Assembly (NCBI GenBank): GCA_947568835.1
Contig: OX387602.1
Location: 15,489,021 to 15,553,020, forward strand
DNA length: 64,000 nt
DNA from: Protonemura montana
Lineage: Eukaryota; Arthropoda; Insecta; Plecoptera; Nemouridae
Reading direction: 5' to 3'
Below the pieces are notes generated by a model. It did no database searches. It had not been told where the DNA came from and saw nothing but the letters and a program-made list of their open reading frames with translations. This document shows, one piece after another, positions 23,461 through 34,830 of this stretch. The position numbers and the translations under genes were made by a program. Within the stretch, counting starts at the first letter, position 1. Every line of letters begins with the position of its first letter.

Positions 23461-23955
23461 GGGAGTGGAAGGACAGAAGATGCCAACACAGACTTTGATT
23501 CGCAGGTCAAGTTTCTTGGCCTAACAGTCGACCTGCTACTGTCGTTGACCAGTCACATCGAAGAGGTCACTAAAAAGCTGGCTAGGGCCAAATACGCTTC
23601 TCGTGCAGTGGCAAGACGATGCCACCCTGAAACTGCGACTGGTCTATATTGCCCAGGTCCAGTCAAACCTTGAGTATGGCATACTCTTATGGGATAGTAT
23701 GTCATACTATTGCCTGCTATTGGTGCAGGAAAATCCTGAGAACCATGCTGGGGATGAAAGCGAATACTTTGTGTTGCGCACACTTACGATCCTGTCCTTT
23801 GCTTACACTATATCCTCTATCCATATCCTGGTAGCCTGCACGTGGTCATGGGACAACCCTGACCTTACCATAGGGGATAGACAAACAGTAATAAGAAGCA
23901 CAGGGCAGTTCCCACATTGGAATATAGACTGGCCGTATTGCAAAGCAGTTTTTTA
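23461..23955 (+). mobile_element. Decayed non-LTR retrotransposon, RT C-terminal part
   Basis: Translation around 23500–23640 reads QVKFLGLTVDLLLSLTSHIE and then KKLARAKYASRAVARRC. This is the thumb-region pattern of Jockey-type reverse transcriptases (KFLGLxxD … HI … KKLxxA). The following sequence keeps short family-like pieces in other frames (for example NLEYGILLWD at 23670–23700) but is broken by stops and frameshifts. It is a dead 5'-truncated copy. It looks unlike the copy near 6.7 kb, so it probably comes from a different family. Confidence 0.7.
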
Positions 23956-24929
23956 AACAATGAATGAACATCTTTTAACTACCTGCCTGTTGTAGTCAGA
24001 CAGGTCTCGAGTAAAATTTGAATTTGTAATACAAAGCCTCCTCTTGGACAGTGAATTTTACTCTCACTAAGAATTTCTTGTAAAAACATGAAGTAAGATG
24101 TGTAGTTAGCCTTGATCAAAGACCTGACTTAGTTCACAAAGTTTGAAAAATTATATTAAGAACTGTATTTAAATAAATAAAAAGTATGATAAAATAACTG
24201 CATGATTCTGATCCATCAAATGTATTCCAAAAACCACCTTGAGCTTCATTTTATTCCTGAATGTATGCAGGTTAAGACGTGCTGGTGATGTATAAAGTTA
24301 TTGATGTAGTTGAGCGAAATAATCACGCAGTAATTATTGCATGGTTTCTGACAAGACACGGACACTTGCCTCTGGTGTAATCAAAGTTCCCGCTGAAAAG
24401 CACCGCCTTGTCAGCGTTTGGTCGGCTTCAGGAATTCAACTAGAGTTTAGTTGCCCTCCTCCAGTCTCCGGTGATTTAGGGTTATCTACGATCACACTAT
24501 AGAGTAAAAATACTATGAAAGATAAATCATTATTTGTCTTTACGCAAGTTTCTTTGTTAAAGTGAGACATTACTACTGCAAAAGGGAACCAGGTATAATT
24601 CAGAATTTTTAACGCATTACTTGGTGTAATTTTCATGTAGACGGTAGATGCTTAACTTCTATGGTAGATGCATTCAGGGCCTAGGTAACCTTTACCTAGT
24701 CTAGTAGCATAGAAGAAAGACTTAGCTAGAAGTTCTAGACACACAATTTTCCTACGAATCAGGCTTGTATTTAAGCTTTTCGTACAATTATATTTTAAAG
24801 TCCAGAGAAAATTATTTGTTTTCTATTTCATGAATTTCAAAAATCTTCTCTTGAATTTTCACAGGTAAAGCTGTGCATTTTGGCTACCAACGTCTCTACA
24901 GTGAATCAACGTAATGAAACTCCTAAGTA

Positions 24930-27158
24930 ATGCCACACTTACTTGAAACTATTTCAAACGGAAACAAAATGAACACTGAAGAAGCATGCAAGTGGATTGA
25001 GCATAAAGCTCCTGATGGACGTACCTACTTTTATAATACAGAGACCAAGCAAAGCTTGTGGGAAAAACCAGATGAATTGAAAACACCTACGGAGCTCTTG
25101 CTGTCACAATGCCCTTGGAAAGAGTATGTGTCAGAGAGCGGAAAGACTTACTACAATAATGTTGATACAAAGGAATCTCGCTGGACAGTTCCTCCAGAGC
25201 TCGAAGAAATTAAACAACAAATTGCATTACTAGAAGGAAACCATCATGGAATGATTCCTGAGCCAATGCTGAATGTAATTATGCCAGAATTGGTTCCTAT
25301 ACCAACTGGGTTAAGTCCAGATAATCCTCTTGGTATGGCAGGTATAGCAAATCCTAACAATATTGCTTTACCGGGACTTCCGGGAATAGCATTGCCGCCA
25401 GAAGATTTGATGCCCACAGGAATTTCTCTCCCCCCTGGGGTATCGCCCTTACTTCCGTTGCAAATACCATCACCATTGCTAAATCAGAGCATACCGACGC
25501 CACCATTGTCTCAGGTGAACAAGCACGGTTCCTCGGCAATGGACCAGGCAATGGCTGCAACACTAGCAGCAATCACTCCTAACATTCCACCTCCAACAAT
25601 AGTTACAGACAACGGTTCAAGTAAAGAGGTGATTAATGTTAGCGAACCTAAAACGCCAGAAACAAACCCGTTGTCTTTCAAAAATAAGAAAGAAGCAATC
25701 GATGCATTCAAAGACCTTCTTCGTGAACACAATGTTCCAAGTAATTCATCGTGGGATGCTGCAGTGAAATTGATCAGCGCAGATCCCCGCTATCCAGCTC
25801 TTCGTAAACTTAATGAAAAGAAGCAAGCTTTCAACTTGTATAAGACCCAAAAGCTGAAAGATGAACGTGAGGAGTCAAGGATAAGAACCAAAAAAGCCAA
25901 AGAAGACTTGGAGGCTTTCTTGATGGAGACTAGCAAGATGTTGTCCACCACCAAGTATTACCGATGTGAAGAGCTCTTTGGAAATATGGATGTCTGGCGT
26001 AACGTTGCAGACAACGATCGGCGAGACATCTACAAAGACGTAATATTCAGTTTGGCAAAACGAGAAAAGGAACAAATGAAGGCCACTAAAAAGCGGAATA
26101 TGAAAGAGTTGTCGAGCATTCTTGATTCTATCACTCAAGTGAACAACCGTACTACGTGGCAAGAAGCGCAGGCAATGTTGCTAGACAATGTGACCTTCTC
26201 CGACGATGCAACACTACTTGGTATGGACAAGGAAGACGCTCTGATCGTGTTTGAAGAGCACATCCGCCAGCTGGAGAAGGAAGAGGAGGCAGAGCAAGAA
26301 GTAAAGAAGAAAAGAATCAAGCGACAGCAACGGAAGAATCGTGACAATTTCCTTGTTCTGTTAGATGAGTTGCATGAACAAGGAAAACTGACGTCAATGT
26401 CGCTGTGGGTCGAGCTTTATCCTATTATCAGCGCCGATCTACGGTTCTCTGCTGCTGTTGGACAGGCAGGGTCTACACCTCTCGATTTGTTCAAGTTCTA
26501 CGTTGAAGATCTCAAGTCTCGCTTCCATGACGAAAAAAAGATAATCCGAGAGATTCTAAAAGAAAAGTCCTTTGAAGTGGAACTTGCAACCACGTTCGAA
26601 CAGTTTGCATCGATGGTTTGCGAAGATAGAAGATCAGCAACTCTAGATGCAGGCAACGTCAAGCTTACATACAATGCATTCCTGGAGAAGGCTGAAGCTA
26701 GGGATCGTGAGCGGCTTAAAGATGAGGCTCGAAAGTTTAAAAAATTGGAGATTGCATTCAAATTGCTTCTAGATGCTCAAGACATTTCGCATACAACAGT
26801 TTGGGAAGAAATACGGCCTAAAATACATGAAGATGAAAGCTTTGAAGCAATCATTCTTGAATCGGAAAGGATAAGAATTTTCAACGAATTCCAACATGAA
26901 AACGAAGAATCCTGCGCTCACCATCATTCCAGGTCGAAAAAGTCTAAGAAGAGCAAGAAGCAGCGCAAGAAATCGCGCACACCAGCATCGTCGTCAGGCT
27001 CGGACCGAGACCGCGAAAGGCGGCGTAAGGACCGCGGTGGCTCGCGGTCGCGAAGTCGGTCCCGGAGTTCAGGCAGTCTGTTGGACACAGTTACAGCCAC
27101 CGCAGACCGGTCGCACTCAAGACACAAGAAGAGCAAGAAAACCAAATCAAAGAAATAA
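24930..27158 (+). CDS. PRPF40: Pre-mRNA-processing factor 40 (WW/FF protein)
   Basis: U1 snRNP-associated splicing factor that bridges the 5' splice site and branch-point proteins and binds phosphorylated polymerase II. A single exon gives 742 residues from the first ATG; the internal Met14 is an equally plausible start. Two WW domains come first (Trp22/Trp44 and Trp63/Trp85). A proline-rich linker follows (residues about 105–205), then a chain of FF domains beginning at [17 protein letters not shown] near residue 252 and including [14 protein letters not shown] and [17 protein letters not shown]. The C-terminus is a lysine/RS-rich tail ([10 protein letters not shown]). The proline/glutamine-rich N-terminus of human PRPF40A is missing; it may be encoded upstream or be absent. 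The lack of introns is striking for a gene with more than twenty in human. Paralogue A or B cannot be decided. Confidence 0.94.
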   Translation: MPHLLETISNGNKMNTEEACKWIEHKAPDGRTYFYNTETKQSLWEKPDELKTPTELLLSQCPWKEYVSESGKTYYNNVDTKESRWTVPPELEEIKQQIALLEGNHHGMIPEPMLNVIMPELVPIPTGLSPDNPLGMAGIANPNNIALPGLPGIALPPEDLMPTGISLPPGVSPLLPLQIPSPLLNQSIPTPPLSQVNKHGSSAMDQAMAATLAAITPNIPPPTIVTDNGSSKEVINVSEPKTPETNPLSFKNKKEAIDAFKDLLREHNVPSNSSWDAAVKLISADPRYPALRKLNEKKQAFNLYKTQKLKDEREESRIRTKKAKEDLEAFLMETSKMLSTTKYYRCEELFGNMDVWRNVADNDRRDIYKDVIFSLAKREKEQMKATKKRNMKELSSILDSITQVNNRTTWQEAQAMLLDNVTFSDDATLLGMDKEDALIVFEEHIRQLEKEEEAEQEVKKKRIKRQQRKNRDNFLVLLDELHEQGKLTSMSLWVELYPIISADLRFSAAVGQAGSTPLDLFKFYVEDLKSRFHDEKKIIREILKEKSFEVELATTFEQFASMVCEDRRSATLDAGNVKLTYNAFLEKAEARDRERLKDEARKFKKLEIAFKLLLDAQDISHTTVWEEIRPKIHEDESFEAIILESERIRIFNEFQHENEESCAHHHSRSKKSKKSKKQRKKSRTPASSSGSDRDRERRRKDRGGSRSRSRSRSSGSLLDTVTATADRSHSRHKKSKKTKSKK

Positions 27159-28927
27159 GCAGGGGCTGAATTGTAACTTGGTAATAAGGCTACCAAACCT
27201 GCAGGTCAGTTCACAAAAAACACATTTGACATAGTTTTAACTCGAGTTTTCTTTTTTCTACCTCTCAAAATTGTTATTACTTAAATAATTAATTTAGATT
27301 GTTATCCCAAAGTACAAATGGTTCATTGCTGCAGATTATGCTTGTAAAAGAGGCAGAATCTTTCACAAACCTCCAGTTGTATCTGAACCTATAGAATTTG
27401 AATACATTTTGTGGAAGTACCTAACTTTAACAAAATGTTGCGAAGAGCAATTAAACATATTTTGTTTTGATTTCCTTTAGGGCAGCTGTACGGCCCTGCC
27501 ATGGAAGAAGTCTGTTAGTACTCAGTGCTACTCATGTTCAAGCAATAGAAATAATTGAGTGTGTTTGATCATTCATATGGTTCCTAGTGAAATTACCAAC
27601 ATACTTCATTTTGAGTAACTTAAACTGTATCATTAAAACCCTTTATGACCAACCCAATCACCTGATGCTTGTGGTTAAAACTGATGTTGGTTGACTAAGG
27701 ACTACAGTAAAATTAAAATATTTGTGAAATTTAGGACGTAAAATAATATCCTATTTTAAGACTACCGAGGGCAAATTAAAAAGTATAACTTTAGGAATTG
27801 AGCTCCACTGAATTGCTTTGAGAAATTTGCACAGTGACTTTTTGTGAATAAGAGTGCTACATTCTCAAAGAAAGTTTATTTTCTTCATCCGACTGAAAAT
27901 TCAAACATTCTTTTAGTTCACATCTTATCCTGCAAGTTGCATTTCAAAATATTTTGTATATGAATTATGTACACGTAAAATTGTAACTGATATACGTGTC
28001 GAATCATTAATGGCAATGTACGTTATGAAGTCATTTCTTTTTCCTGGTATTTTTACCCACCTGCTACCTTCTTAACCACCCACAAAAAGATGCATGAGCC
28101 CAGACCTACAGCAATTTGAAGACAAATAACTTTCTACGACAAGGAAGTCATTGGGCAGAGAAATAGGTTGAATGCCAATGTGAGTGTAGGTTTGACCACC
28201 ACGATCTCAAGAAAATCTGAGTCCGTTTTAAAGTCAGTCGCCAGATACCAGAGGGAAGTTACGCTGAATAATATGCATCTCAATGGATTTCCAGCAGTTC
28301 ATGCATTATCAAGGACAGGAAGTAATGCGGTGTCTGAGATTTGATATTTTCTTAACTATGGGAGGTTGTATTAGTTATACTTGGAATTTCAGCACCCATA
28401 CTTGACCAATCCCAAGTCAGTAATGAACAGATTGAAAATAAATTACATACAAGTACTGTGTACAATATTTTATAATCTGAGTTGCATAAAATCTAATTTA
28501 TAAGACTTCCACAATTTTTCTGCCGCTCAAAACTGACTGAAGTTATCGATAATGTATTAATTTGCGGTGAATAAAGTAACGTGCACAGCCACTGGGTGGT
28601 ACATATAACAGAACTCTAAGCCGAGTACATAAATTATTAGCTAAAATGTGGGGTCAAATGTGATCGTATTAAAACCAATTAATAAAATTATAACAAATAA
28701 AATCAAAAATGCCAAGCGAATCTTGCTAATATAGCTGATTTCACCCAAATAGACTTGCTCCTAAATATGACAATATCTGGGACCATATCATAAAATTCAA
28801 TGCTAGGTCTAAAATAAATATTTTCTCCGGCATGGTATCTTTGATTTATGATTCCTAGGGAAATGCTACAAGTAAGACTGGACAATTTTATTATTTTTTC
28901 TTCCGATAAAATACTGTGACTATAGCT
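27159..28927. other. Convergent intergenic region, PRPF40 and mitoguardin
   Basis: AT-rich 3' UTR and intergenic DNA between two convergent genes. No coding or RNA gene recognised. Confidence 0.5.
28887..28892 (-). promoter_or_regulatory. Mitoguardin polyadenylation signal
   Basis: The complement reads AATAAA, 36 nt past the stop codon of the mitoguardin gene. Short but workable 3' UTR. Confidence 0.5.
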
Positions 28928-31900
28928 TTAGCTTTGTAAGCGCTGGGTAATGTTTTCTAGTCTTCCTTTCATGTGGGCTAAAAGATCGGCGGAGAGTTCT
29001 TCGATAGTAGTGTACCGCGTCTTGTGGAAACTAAATATATCTTTCAGGAAAGACATTACCTGATCCTGGAATAGAAACAATGCATTAATTAAAGGAAAAG
29101 CACACAAGGTGCTCAAATTTTCAAGAACGTTTACGACACATAGATCTTGAACCCTGTCGGCGTTAATTGCGGTAAATGAAAACCTCAAAAGATTTATAAT
29201 CTAACTTTCTCTACCACACTAGACTCAAACAAGTGCCAAACGGTTGCAAGCCGAGAATCAGAATAGTGCATACCCTGAAATGGTGGCACATCTCTCGGAG
29301 ATTTTCATCAGGCCCGAGGAATCCCCAGGCCAACAGTGGCGACAGGTGCTCAGAGATGGCGTAGAAGTGCGACATGAATCCATTGGGGAATTTGAGCATC
29401 CGACGTTTGGCCTTCAACACCGACCACACGGCCGTTGCTAATGCCTGTAAGGAAATAACTGAATTGGCTGTGTTGTTGGGGCTAGTGATGGCTCATCAAA
29501 GTATTTAGTGGCAGATGGAATGAAACTACACACATGATAGTGTCGTTGCAATCGTAGCATTCAAAGGGTGAATGAAAAACACTAAAAAGTATGAGCCAGA
29601 TTTCTGATTGTTATTTGGGGGGAGAAACCTTACTTTACTTCACTGTAATAAGATTGAAGTGTTAAAGGCTGGATAAGAGGTGTGGAAAGGAGAAAGAAAG
29701 AGCGAGAGGAAACAACATACCGGAAACTTAAAATGTCATTTTGCGTGGAAGACTTGATGGTTAAAGTTTTGGCCTAATAGTGATAAGGCAAGAACCAGAA
29801 ATCTCAACAGTAAGTGAACATTGCAACATCGATTACATTTTCAAGTCGCTGGTAAGTTGTGGATTTCCGTTTCCTTCTCCTTTCCACATTAGTTTACTTG
29901 ACTAATATTTTTATAGGCATGAGCAAAGACTATAGATAGGGGCATGAGTAACTTACAGTTTCCTTAAAGCTGTTGGACAGCCAACGGTTCTGGACTACGG
30001 CCGTCACGGAAGAGGGTGGAGTTTCGAGGTCTTCGAACGAATCCATCAGAAAATAGTCCATGACAACATCGTAGAAGGTGAGCGCCTTCACTCCACGCAA
30101 GTGAAGCTCTTGCTCGAGCACAGACCAGTTGCTTGGTTCATGGAGGAATTCCTGCATCTCTTCATAAGCTATCAGAAAGTCCTTGGGATCCTGTGCACAG
30201 AAAAGACTCACTCTAGAGGACACTCTAAAAGATGCACTCCAAACAAAAAAACGTTCATCGGAATAAGACTACAAGTTACCCACATTCCCTCTCAAAAAGA
30301 AACCACATTCAAGGAACTTAAACTCTGGTAATGTTCATTAGATTCAAAGAGTGGGACATTTTTTGGCATACCCTGTCTGCAAATAGCAGCATGTCAGTGA
30401 GAACTTGGCGGCCGCAGTCCGCAAACCATTGATACGTCGCCTCCTGCCGGAACAAATGCTGGAAGCCGAGACGAACACAATGAGTCTTGCACAGATACTC
30501 AAGGTCGGAGCCGCAGTGTACCATCTCTGTACGCAGAACTCTGAAATAAACAGCAGACATGATATGTTTCATTATTATTCATAAGGTGTTTAATACCCTC
30601 CTCAATTTGTTACATAAAGAATAAAGAACAATTTTTAAAGATTATGTGGGTACTTTGAAAAAATTGTGTTCATGTGTGATCTGTGATGTGATGGGCAAAG
30701 ATTTTAAAAGGTTTTAAATGAAATCTTATTTAAAGTGCAAACCCTTGCAATGCACGGGGTATTTTATTATTTTGAACACTATAGCCGTCTCAAAAGAGGC
30801 TGTGCATACTCACAGTCAATCTGATTCTAGTGACGCTCTTCCACGTCACAACCTGCCAATCTCTAGTAACTCCAGTTTGATGTTTGTGTGGGGTATTTCA
30901 TTATTACGAACACTATAACCGTCTCAAAAATTGATGCCCAAATGGGGACTCGAACCCCGATCTCCACCTATCGCGAGTATTGCTCTAACCCATTGAGCTA
31001 TTTGGACACTGGCATTTTGAGATGATTTTAGTGTATTTGATGAGAATGACGGATCTCCAAGGAGTAGAACCAAGAAGCTGTGAATACTCACAGTCAGTCT
31101 GATTCCAGTGACGCTTTACCAATTGGTTCTACTCCTTGGAGATCCGTCATTCTCATCAAATACACTAAAATCGTCTCAAAAAGCCAGTGTCCAAGTAGCT
31201 CAATGGGTTAGAGCAACACCTGCGATAGGTGGAGATCGGGATTTGAGTTCCCGTTTGGGCATCAATTTTTGAGACGGTTATAGTGTTCATAATAAGACAA
31301 TTTTTAAAGCTGTTCTTGCATTTAATGGCCTGCTAGTGTAAATACTGAATATAGCTTTGCATAAAAAAAAATATATGTATTCTATATACCATGACACTTA
31401 ATTGAGAAGTATCTGGCGAAAGAGTATGATAATTGGGCATCATTGAATTCTTCAAGGTAATTGCAATTTCATTTTTTTTAGTCTAGTACAATGTGAAATG
31501 ATTGCCACCTGACCTGTATGGTACCCCAAATTCTTCGTAATGTCGGAGGGCGGTTTGGTATAGGAACAGCGAGTCAAAATCTGGCATGATCTCTGCAAAT
31601 TCCTCAAACTCCCGGAGGTCTGCCACCTTAAGATAACAGAGAGGACACTCACTTTACAATTATACTCTTGTATCCCTGCTTATCAAATATGCACTCTTTT
31701 GAAAGAATTAAGCACATCTGACTTTTACAGGGCACAAAATGAATTTATTTTACTCCACAACACATGTGACAAAAATATTTGGTTTATGTCTGTGAGCGAC
31801 ACTGTCAAGTCTACCTCCATATCGAAAGGCCGAAGTACAATCCCCAGCTGGGTACTGTTGTAAAATGAAAGGCAGAATCGCATACCAAACCCGATCTTCA

Positions 31901-33682
31901 ACATGTAAACAATCACAGATCCACTTGCAGCCATTTGAGATCTGATGTTGCCAGAGGTCAAACACTTTTGTAGTTAGATAAAGTAATTAAGCCATCTGAA
32001 AATCGCATTAGGAACGAGGCATCGAAATTGCAGGCAGAGCATCCAAGTGCTTTTCATTTTGTACATAGGAAATGAAGAATCGGATAAAATTGATCCAGAA
32101 TGGGTCACCTTGTCAGTATAGCCACGCGGAGGATCGTTTGAGTTCGAATGTCCGACTCTGGCACAGAAAGAGGGAATGCATTGACTCCACGAGGAGTGTC
32201 TCCCAAACTTCAAATTCTTCTGCAGTTTACGCCGATTCTTCGAAGGATCTATTTTCAGTTTTGCCTAAGTGGCAAGAAATTTCAAATACCTGTTCCTTCA
32301 TGAAAATATCGGATATTGCGATGGTGTGTTGCCTATGTCAAGGACCATTACTTTTGTTGGAGGTTTGGTCTGATATGACCAAAAGAAATGTCAATGAAAA
32401 TCGATTAGTGCTTGAAGTGTGAAGTGTAAAGATAGATCCGATCACTTACCTCGTCTTGTGCTGAAACGAAAGACTCCGGAGACCCAGTGATAATCGAAGT
32501 AGTCCCATAATGCCTCACCGAACTCTCTGTCCTGAACAGGACAGATCGCTGAAATAAAATGAATTGAGAAAAGGTAAGATCAGCTATGAATTAGCAAGCA
32601 CGCGATGGAGGATATTTCAACTACAATAAAAGTAATATTCAGGTGTCAACAGAAAGACAGTCTGTACGTTCGAGTCACCATAAATAAAATGGCTTTTTGA
32701 AAAGCCAACAGGAGTTTACGAAAACTGCAAATTGTTGTAATAATTACGTTGTAATAGGCCATGCATATCTGCAGTATCTGGAAATTGAAATTGTTCATGC
32801 TTGCAATTCTTTTTGACGTCTCAAAGGAAATAAAAGAACGGCAAGGCTTATACGATCACTATAGGCAGAAGTATTCCCTGTCCAAGAAAATATTTACGTT
32901 GCAGTACTACCGAAAAGGAATCCACAAATAGATATTTGGGTGATGGTTTTTAGACTCATGTCTACTTAATTTATCCTTAGCACAAGTTTTTAGAAAAACT
33001 ATTTGAACTGGGTTTTGAATGCTAAGTAAAGGGCTACTAAATTTCGAAATTTAGTAGCCCTTTACTTAGCATTCAAAACCCAGTTCAAAGGGCTACTAAA
33101 TTTCGAAATTTAGTAGCCCTTTACTTAGCATTCAAAACCCAGTTCAAATAGTTTTTATAAAAAAAGATATTTGGGTCTTGGGCACATCTTGTTAATATAT
33201 TTTTTGGTTCATAATGGCGTATCCTAGCACAGAGGGATTAGGACTAATTCGTGCAATTGGGCAGCCAGGGATAGCAAATTTTAGTGGTTACAAATATTGA
33301 TAGTGAACAAGCTTTAAAGCCTATCGACAGTGACTAATATTATTTTGGCCCACCGTTTCAGCAACAGAAATTTTAGGGAACCCTAATAGAAATTTTAGGG
33401 AACCCTAAAATAAGGGTAGCCAATAAATATGGTGAAAAGGGTTGACAATAATAAAAAATCGGCGACGTCGTGCGAAGTGTAGACTAACCTGGTCAAGAAA
33501 TAGCAACTCGCTCTGATTCTGCAGTTCGTACGCAGCATCCAGCAGGGTTTGAATCTCCCTGCAGAACTCTGCCTCCTCGGCGCCGGTCACCGCAAGGGGC
33601 ACATCTGTGTCGGCGCCCCGGTACTCGTAGGCGGCTAGTGCGTCTTCCCAGTAGTTGACTGCAGTGTCTAACGCCTCGATCC
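28928..33682 (-). CDS. Miga: Mitoguardin (MIGA/FAM73), conserved C-terminal exons; N-terminus not found
   Basis: Outer mitochondrial membrane protein that promotes fusion, partly through a MitoPLD-type phospholipase, and links mitochondria to ER and lipid droplets. Seven exons: 33682–33489, 32548–32450, 31626–31514, 30540–30372, 30190–29957, 29444–29274, 29065–28928. Phases close, giving about 371 residues to the stop. Diagnostic blocks: ALDTAVNYWEDAL, ESFVSAQDE, THCVRLGFQHLF, FYDVVMDYFLMDSFEDLE, VVQNRWLSNSFKETALATAV, WSVLKAKRRML, GFMSHFYAISEH and LSPLLAWGFLGP. The first exon found begins in phase 1 after TATGTTGTAG, so at least one coding exon lies upstream. The N-terminal membrane helices and FFAT region (about 200 residues in vertebrates) were not found out to 60 kb. 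The introns carry two large palindromic elements, annotated separately. Confidence 0.9.
29660..29770. repeat. Possible dispersed repeat resembling the 17.39-kb tail
   Basis: The order GGCTGGAT … GGAAAGGAGAAAGAAAGAGCG … CATACC resembles the stretch at about 17370–17430 (GGCTGGAT … GGAAAGAGAGAGGG … CATCTTACC). The match is by eye and purine-rich, so it could be chance. Confidence 0.25.
30757..30845. repeat. Deletion derivative of the neighbouring foldback element
   Basis: The end sequence GAACACTATAGCCGTCTC is joined directly to the central segment (GCATACTCACAGTCAATC … TCTAGTGACGCT) of the full element at 30901–31294. The tRNA-like part is missing. GGGGTATTTYATTATT precedes both copies. Confidence 0.6.
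30935..31007 (-). repeat. tRNA-derived unit, left arm
   Basis: The complement has a 7-bp acceptor stem (GTCCAAA/TTTGGGC), a D-arm with an A-box-like TAGCTCAATGGGTTAG, and a T-arm with B-box GGGTTCGAGTCC. The anticodon arm does not pair well and the base before the would-be anticodon is not T. I call it a tRNA-derived repeat rather than a working tRNA. Confidence 0.6.
31189..31261 (+). repeat. tRNA-derived unit, right arm
   Basis: Mirror copy of the left unit. The A-box (TAGCTCAATGGGTTAG) is intact, but the B-box is damaged (GGATTTGAGTTCC) and the anticodon arm is atypical (CACCTGCGATAGGTG). Not a functional tRNA gene by inspection. Confidence 0.6.
32986..33167. repeat. Near-perfect palindrome with internal 59-bp tandem duplication
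   Basis: Palindrome centres (TTTC|GAAA) lie at 33045/33046 and 33104/33105. The stretch between them, 59 bp, is repeated after the second centre. The outer arms (AAAACTATTTGAACTGGG and its complement) close the structure. Arms match almost without mismatch, so it is recent or under correction, or an assembly artefact. It sits in a mitoguardin intron and has no coding capacity; it may be a MITE-like hairpin. Confidence 0.8.
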
Positions 33683-34599
33683 CTACAACATACCAGCCAG
33701 ACCATTTAGTTGAAGCAGTATAGGCAATCCGAGATACACATGAGCATCGCTGTCCATGGTAATCCAGGCTGAGCAGCGCTAGAGCAAATTTGTATGCCAC
33801 GGTATACTTGGCATTAAAACAGTGGTGTAAATATAATTGTACACTGAGAACTTTAATTACGACTTTTAAAACTTACACGATTTATGGGTGAGATTAAAGA
33901 TTCTTTATTAATTGACTGGTACGGAAATTAGTATCCACGTTTCATAGTTTCGCCAAACGTCTAATGTGCACGACTCATATTTCAAGTTGCAAGAAAGCTG
34001 GGGCTCTAAGCTAGGATTTAATGGTTCCATTCTGGATGACGCTGATGATTCTGGACGGTTTCATTCTGGTCTGTACGTGAAGCATGAATATTATAACGTT
34101 TACCTACTTTTCTAGTCAGTTTTAAAAGACAGTTCTATTTCTACGTGGTTCCGAACTCTGCTACCTTCTCCAAGCGTAGGTTAGGGACCCTACACGAGGA
34201 ATAAAACGGATCTGCAGACATTTTGAGTTCATAGAAGAAAAAGAGCGAGCGCTTAGATTCCAGTTATTTTGGCAGTTTTCACGTTCATTCCAGGCAACTT
34301 ATGGGATAGTTCCTCTGGGACACTGCGGCAAACTTAATCACTTGATATTTTTGGTTCACGAAAAAAAAGGAGGAAATGCGACAGACCAAGAGTCGCTCTT
34401 CCAAGCTCCGACATTATTTTTTAATGGTGGAGGAACCGCATTTATGAGCACAGAGGAAGACCCGCGGATTAAAATAGTTGCTTGACTTTCCTTTCAATAA
34501 ATCCCTTTCAACATAGAAAACAAACATGACACGCATTTCCCGAAAATGTTCCAATCTCACTTTCCACAAACAAATAAATCGCCCCCACGCGTTATCCCG

Positions 34600-34830
34600 C
34601 TCTGAAGTGGTCCAACGAACGGCAGTGACCTCGCGAAGGAGCGTCTCTTGACCTACAACCCGCCGAGCGTCTGGCCGTCGCGACGCCGGGGTGGCGCCAC
34701 CGAGAGGCGCCAGGCGTCGGGCGTCGGTATCGGCTGGAGGAGACTTGCGTGTCCGCTCGTTTGTCTCACGGCTTTTCCGGCGAGCCGGCCGGTGGAAAAC
34801 ATTTCCCGGTGCTCACGCCGAGTTGTGTAT
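34600..34830. promoter_or_regulatory. CpG-rich patch, possible promoter
   Basis: A locally GC-rich and CpG-rich stretch (GCCGTCGCGACGCCGGGGT, CCGGCGAGCCGGCCGG) in AT-rich surroundings, about 1 kb upstream of the first mitoguardin exon found. It could be that gene's promoter. No start motif identified. Confidence 0.3.

Larger units (their letters stand above)
22808..24929. other. Intergenic with one retroelement remnant
   Basis: AASDHPPT 3' UTR, then a dead reverse-transcriptase fragment (annotated separately), then AT-rich DNA upstream of PRPF40. An acceptor-like TTTCACAG near 24864 could mark a PRPF40 leader exon. Confidence 0.45.
30901..31294. mobile_element. Foldback element with two mirrored tRNA-like units
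   Basis: Two inverted arms of about 170 bp (30901–31072 and 31123–31294) flank a 50-bp centre. Each arm runs from a terminal GAACACTATAACCGTCTC through a 73-bp tRNA-like unit to TGAGAATGACGGATCTCC and GGAGTAGAACCA near the centre. Arms differ at scattered positions, so this is not a recent exact copy. The whole cluster including the deletion derivative is flanked by the 13-mer ACAATTTTTAAAG at 30628–30640 and 31297–31309, which may be a target duplication. It lies in a mitoguardin intron, so the transcript could fold into a long double-stranded hairpin. No protein is encoded. Confidence 0.75.

Noticed and set aside
30935..31261. Two apparent tRNA genes
   Set aside because: The anticodon arms do not pair properly, the universal T before the anticodon is missing, and both lie in a foldback repeat, so they are tRNA-derived repeats.
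33684..33800. Upstream continuation of the first mitoguardin exon in the same frame
   Set aside because: A good acceptor sits at 33683–33684 and the extra residues do not resemble the family, so I ended the exon there.
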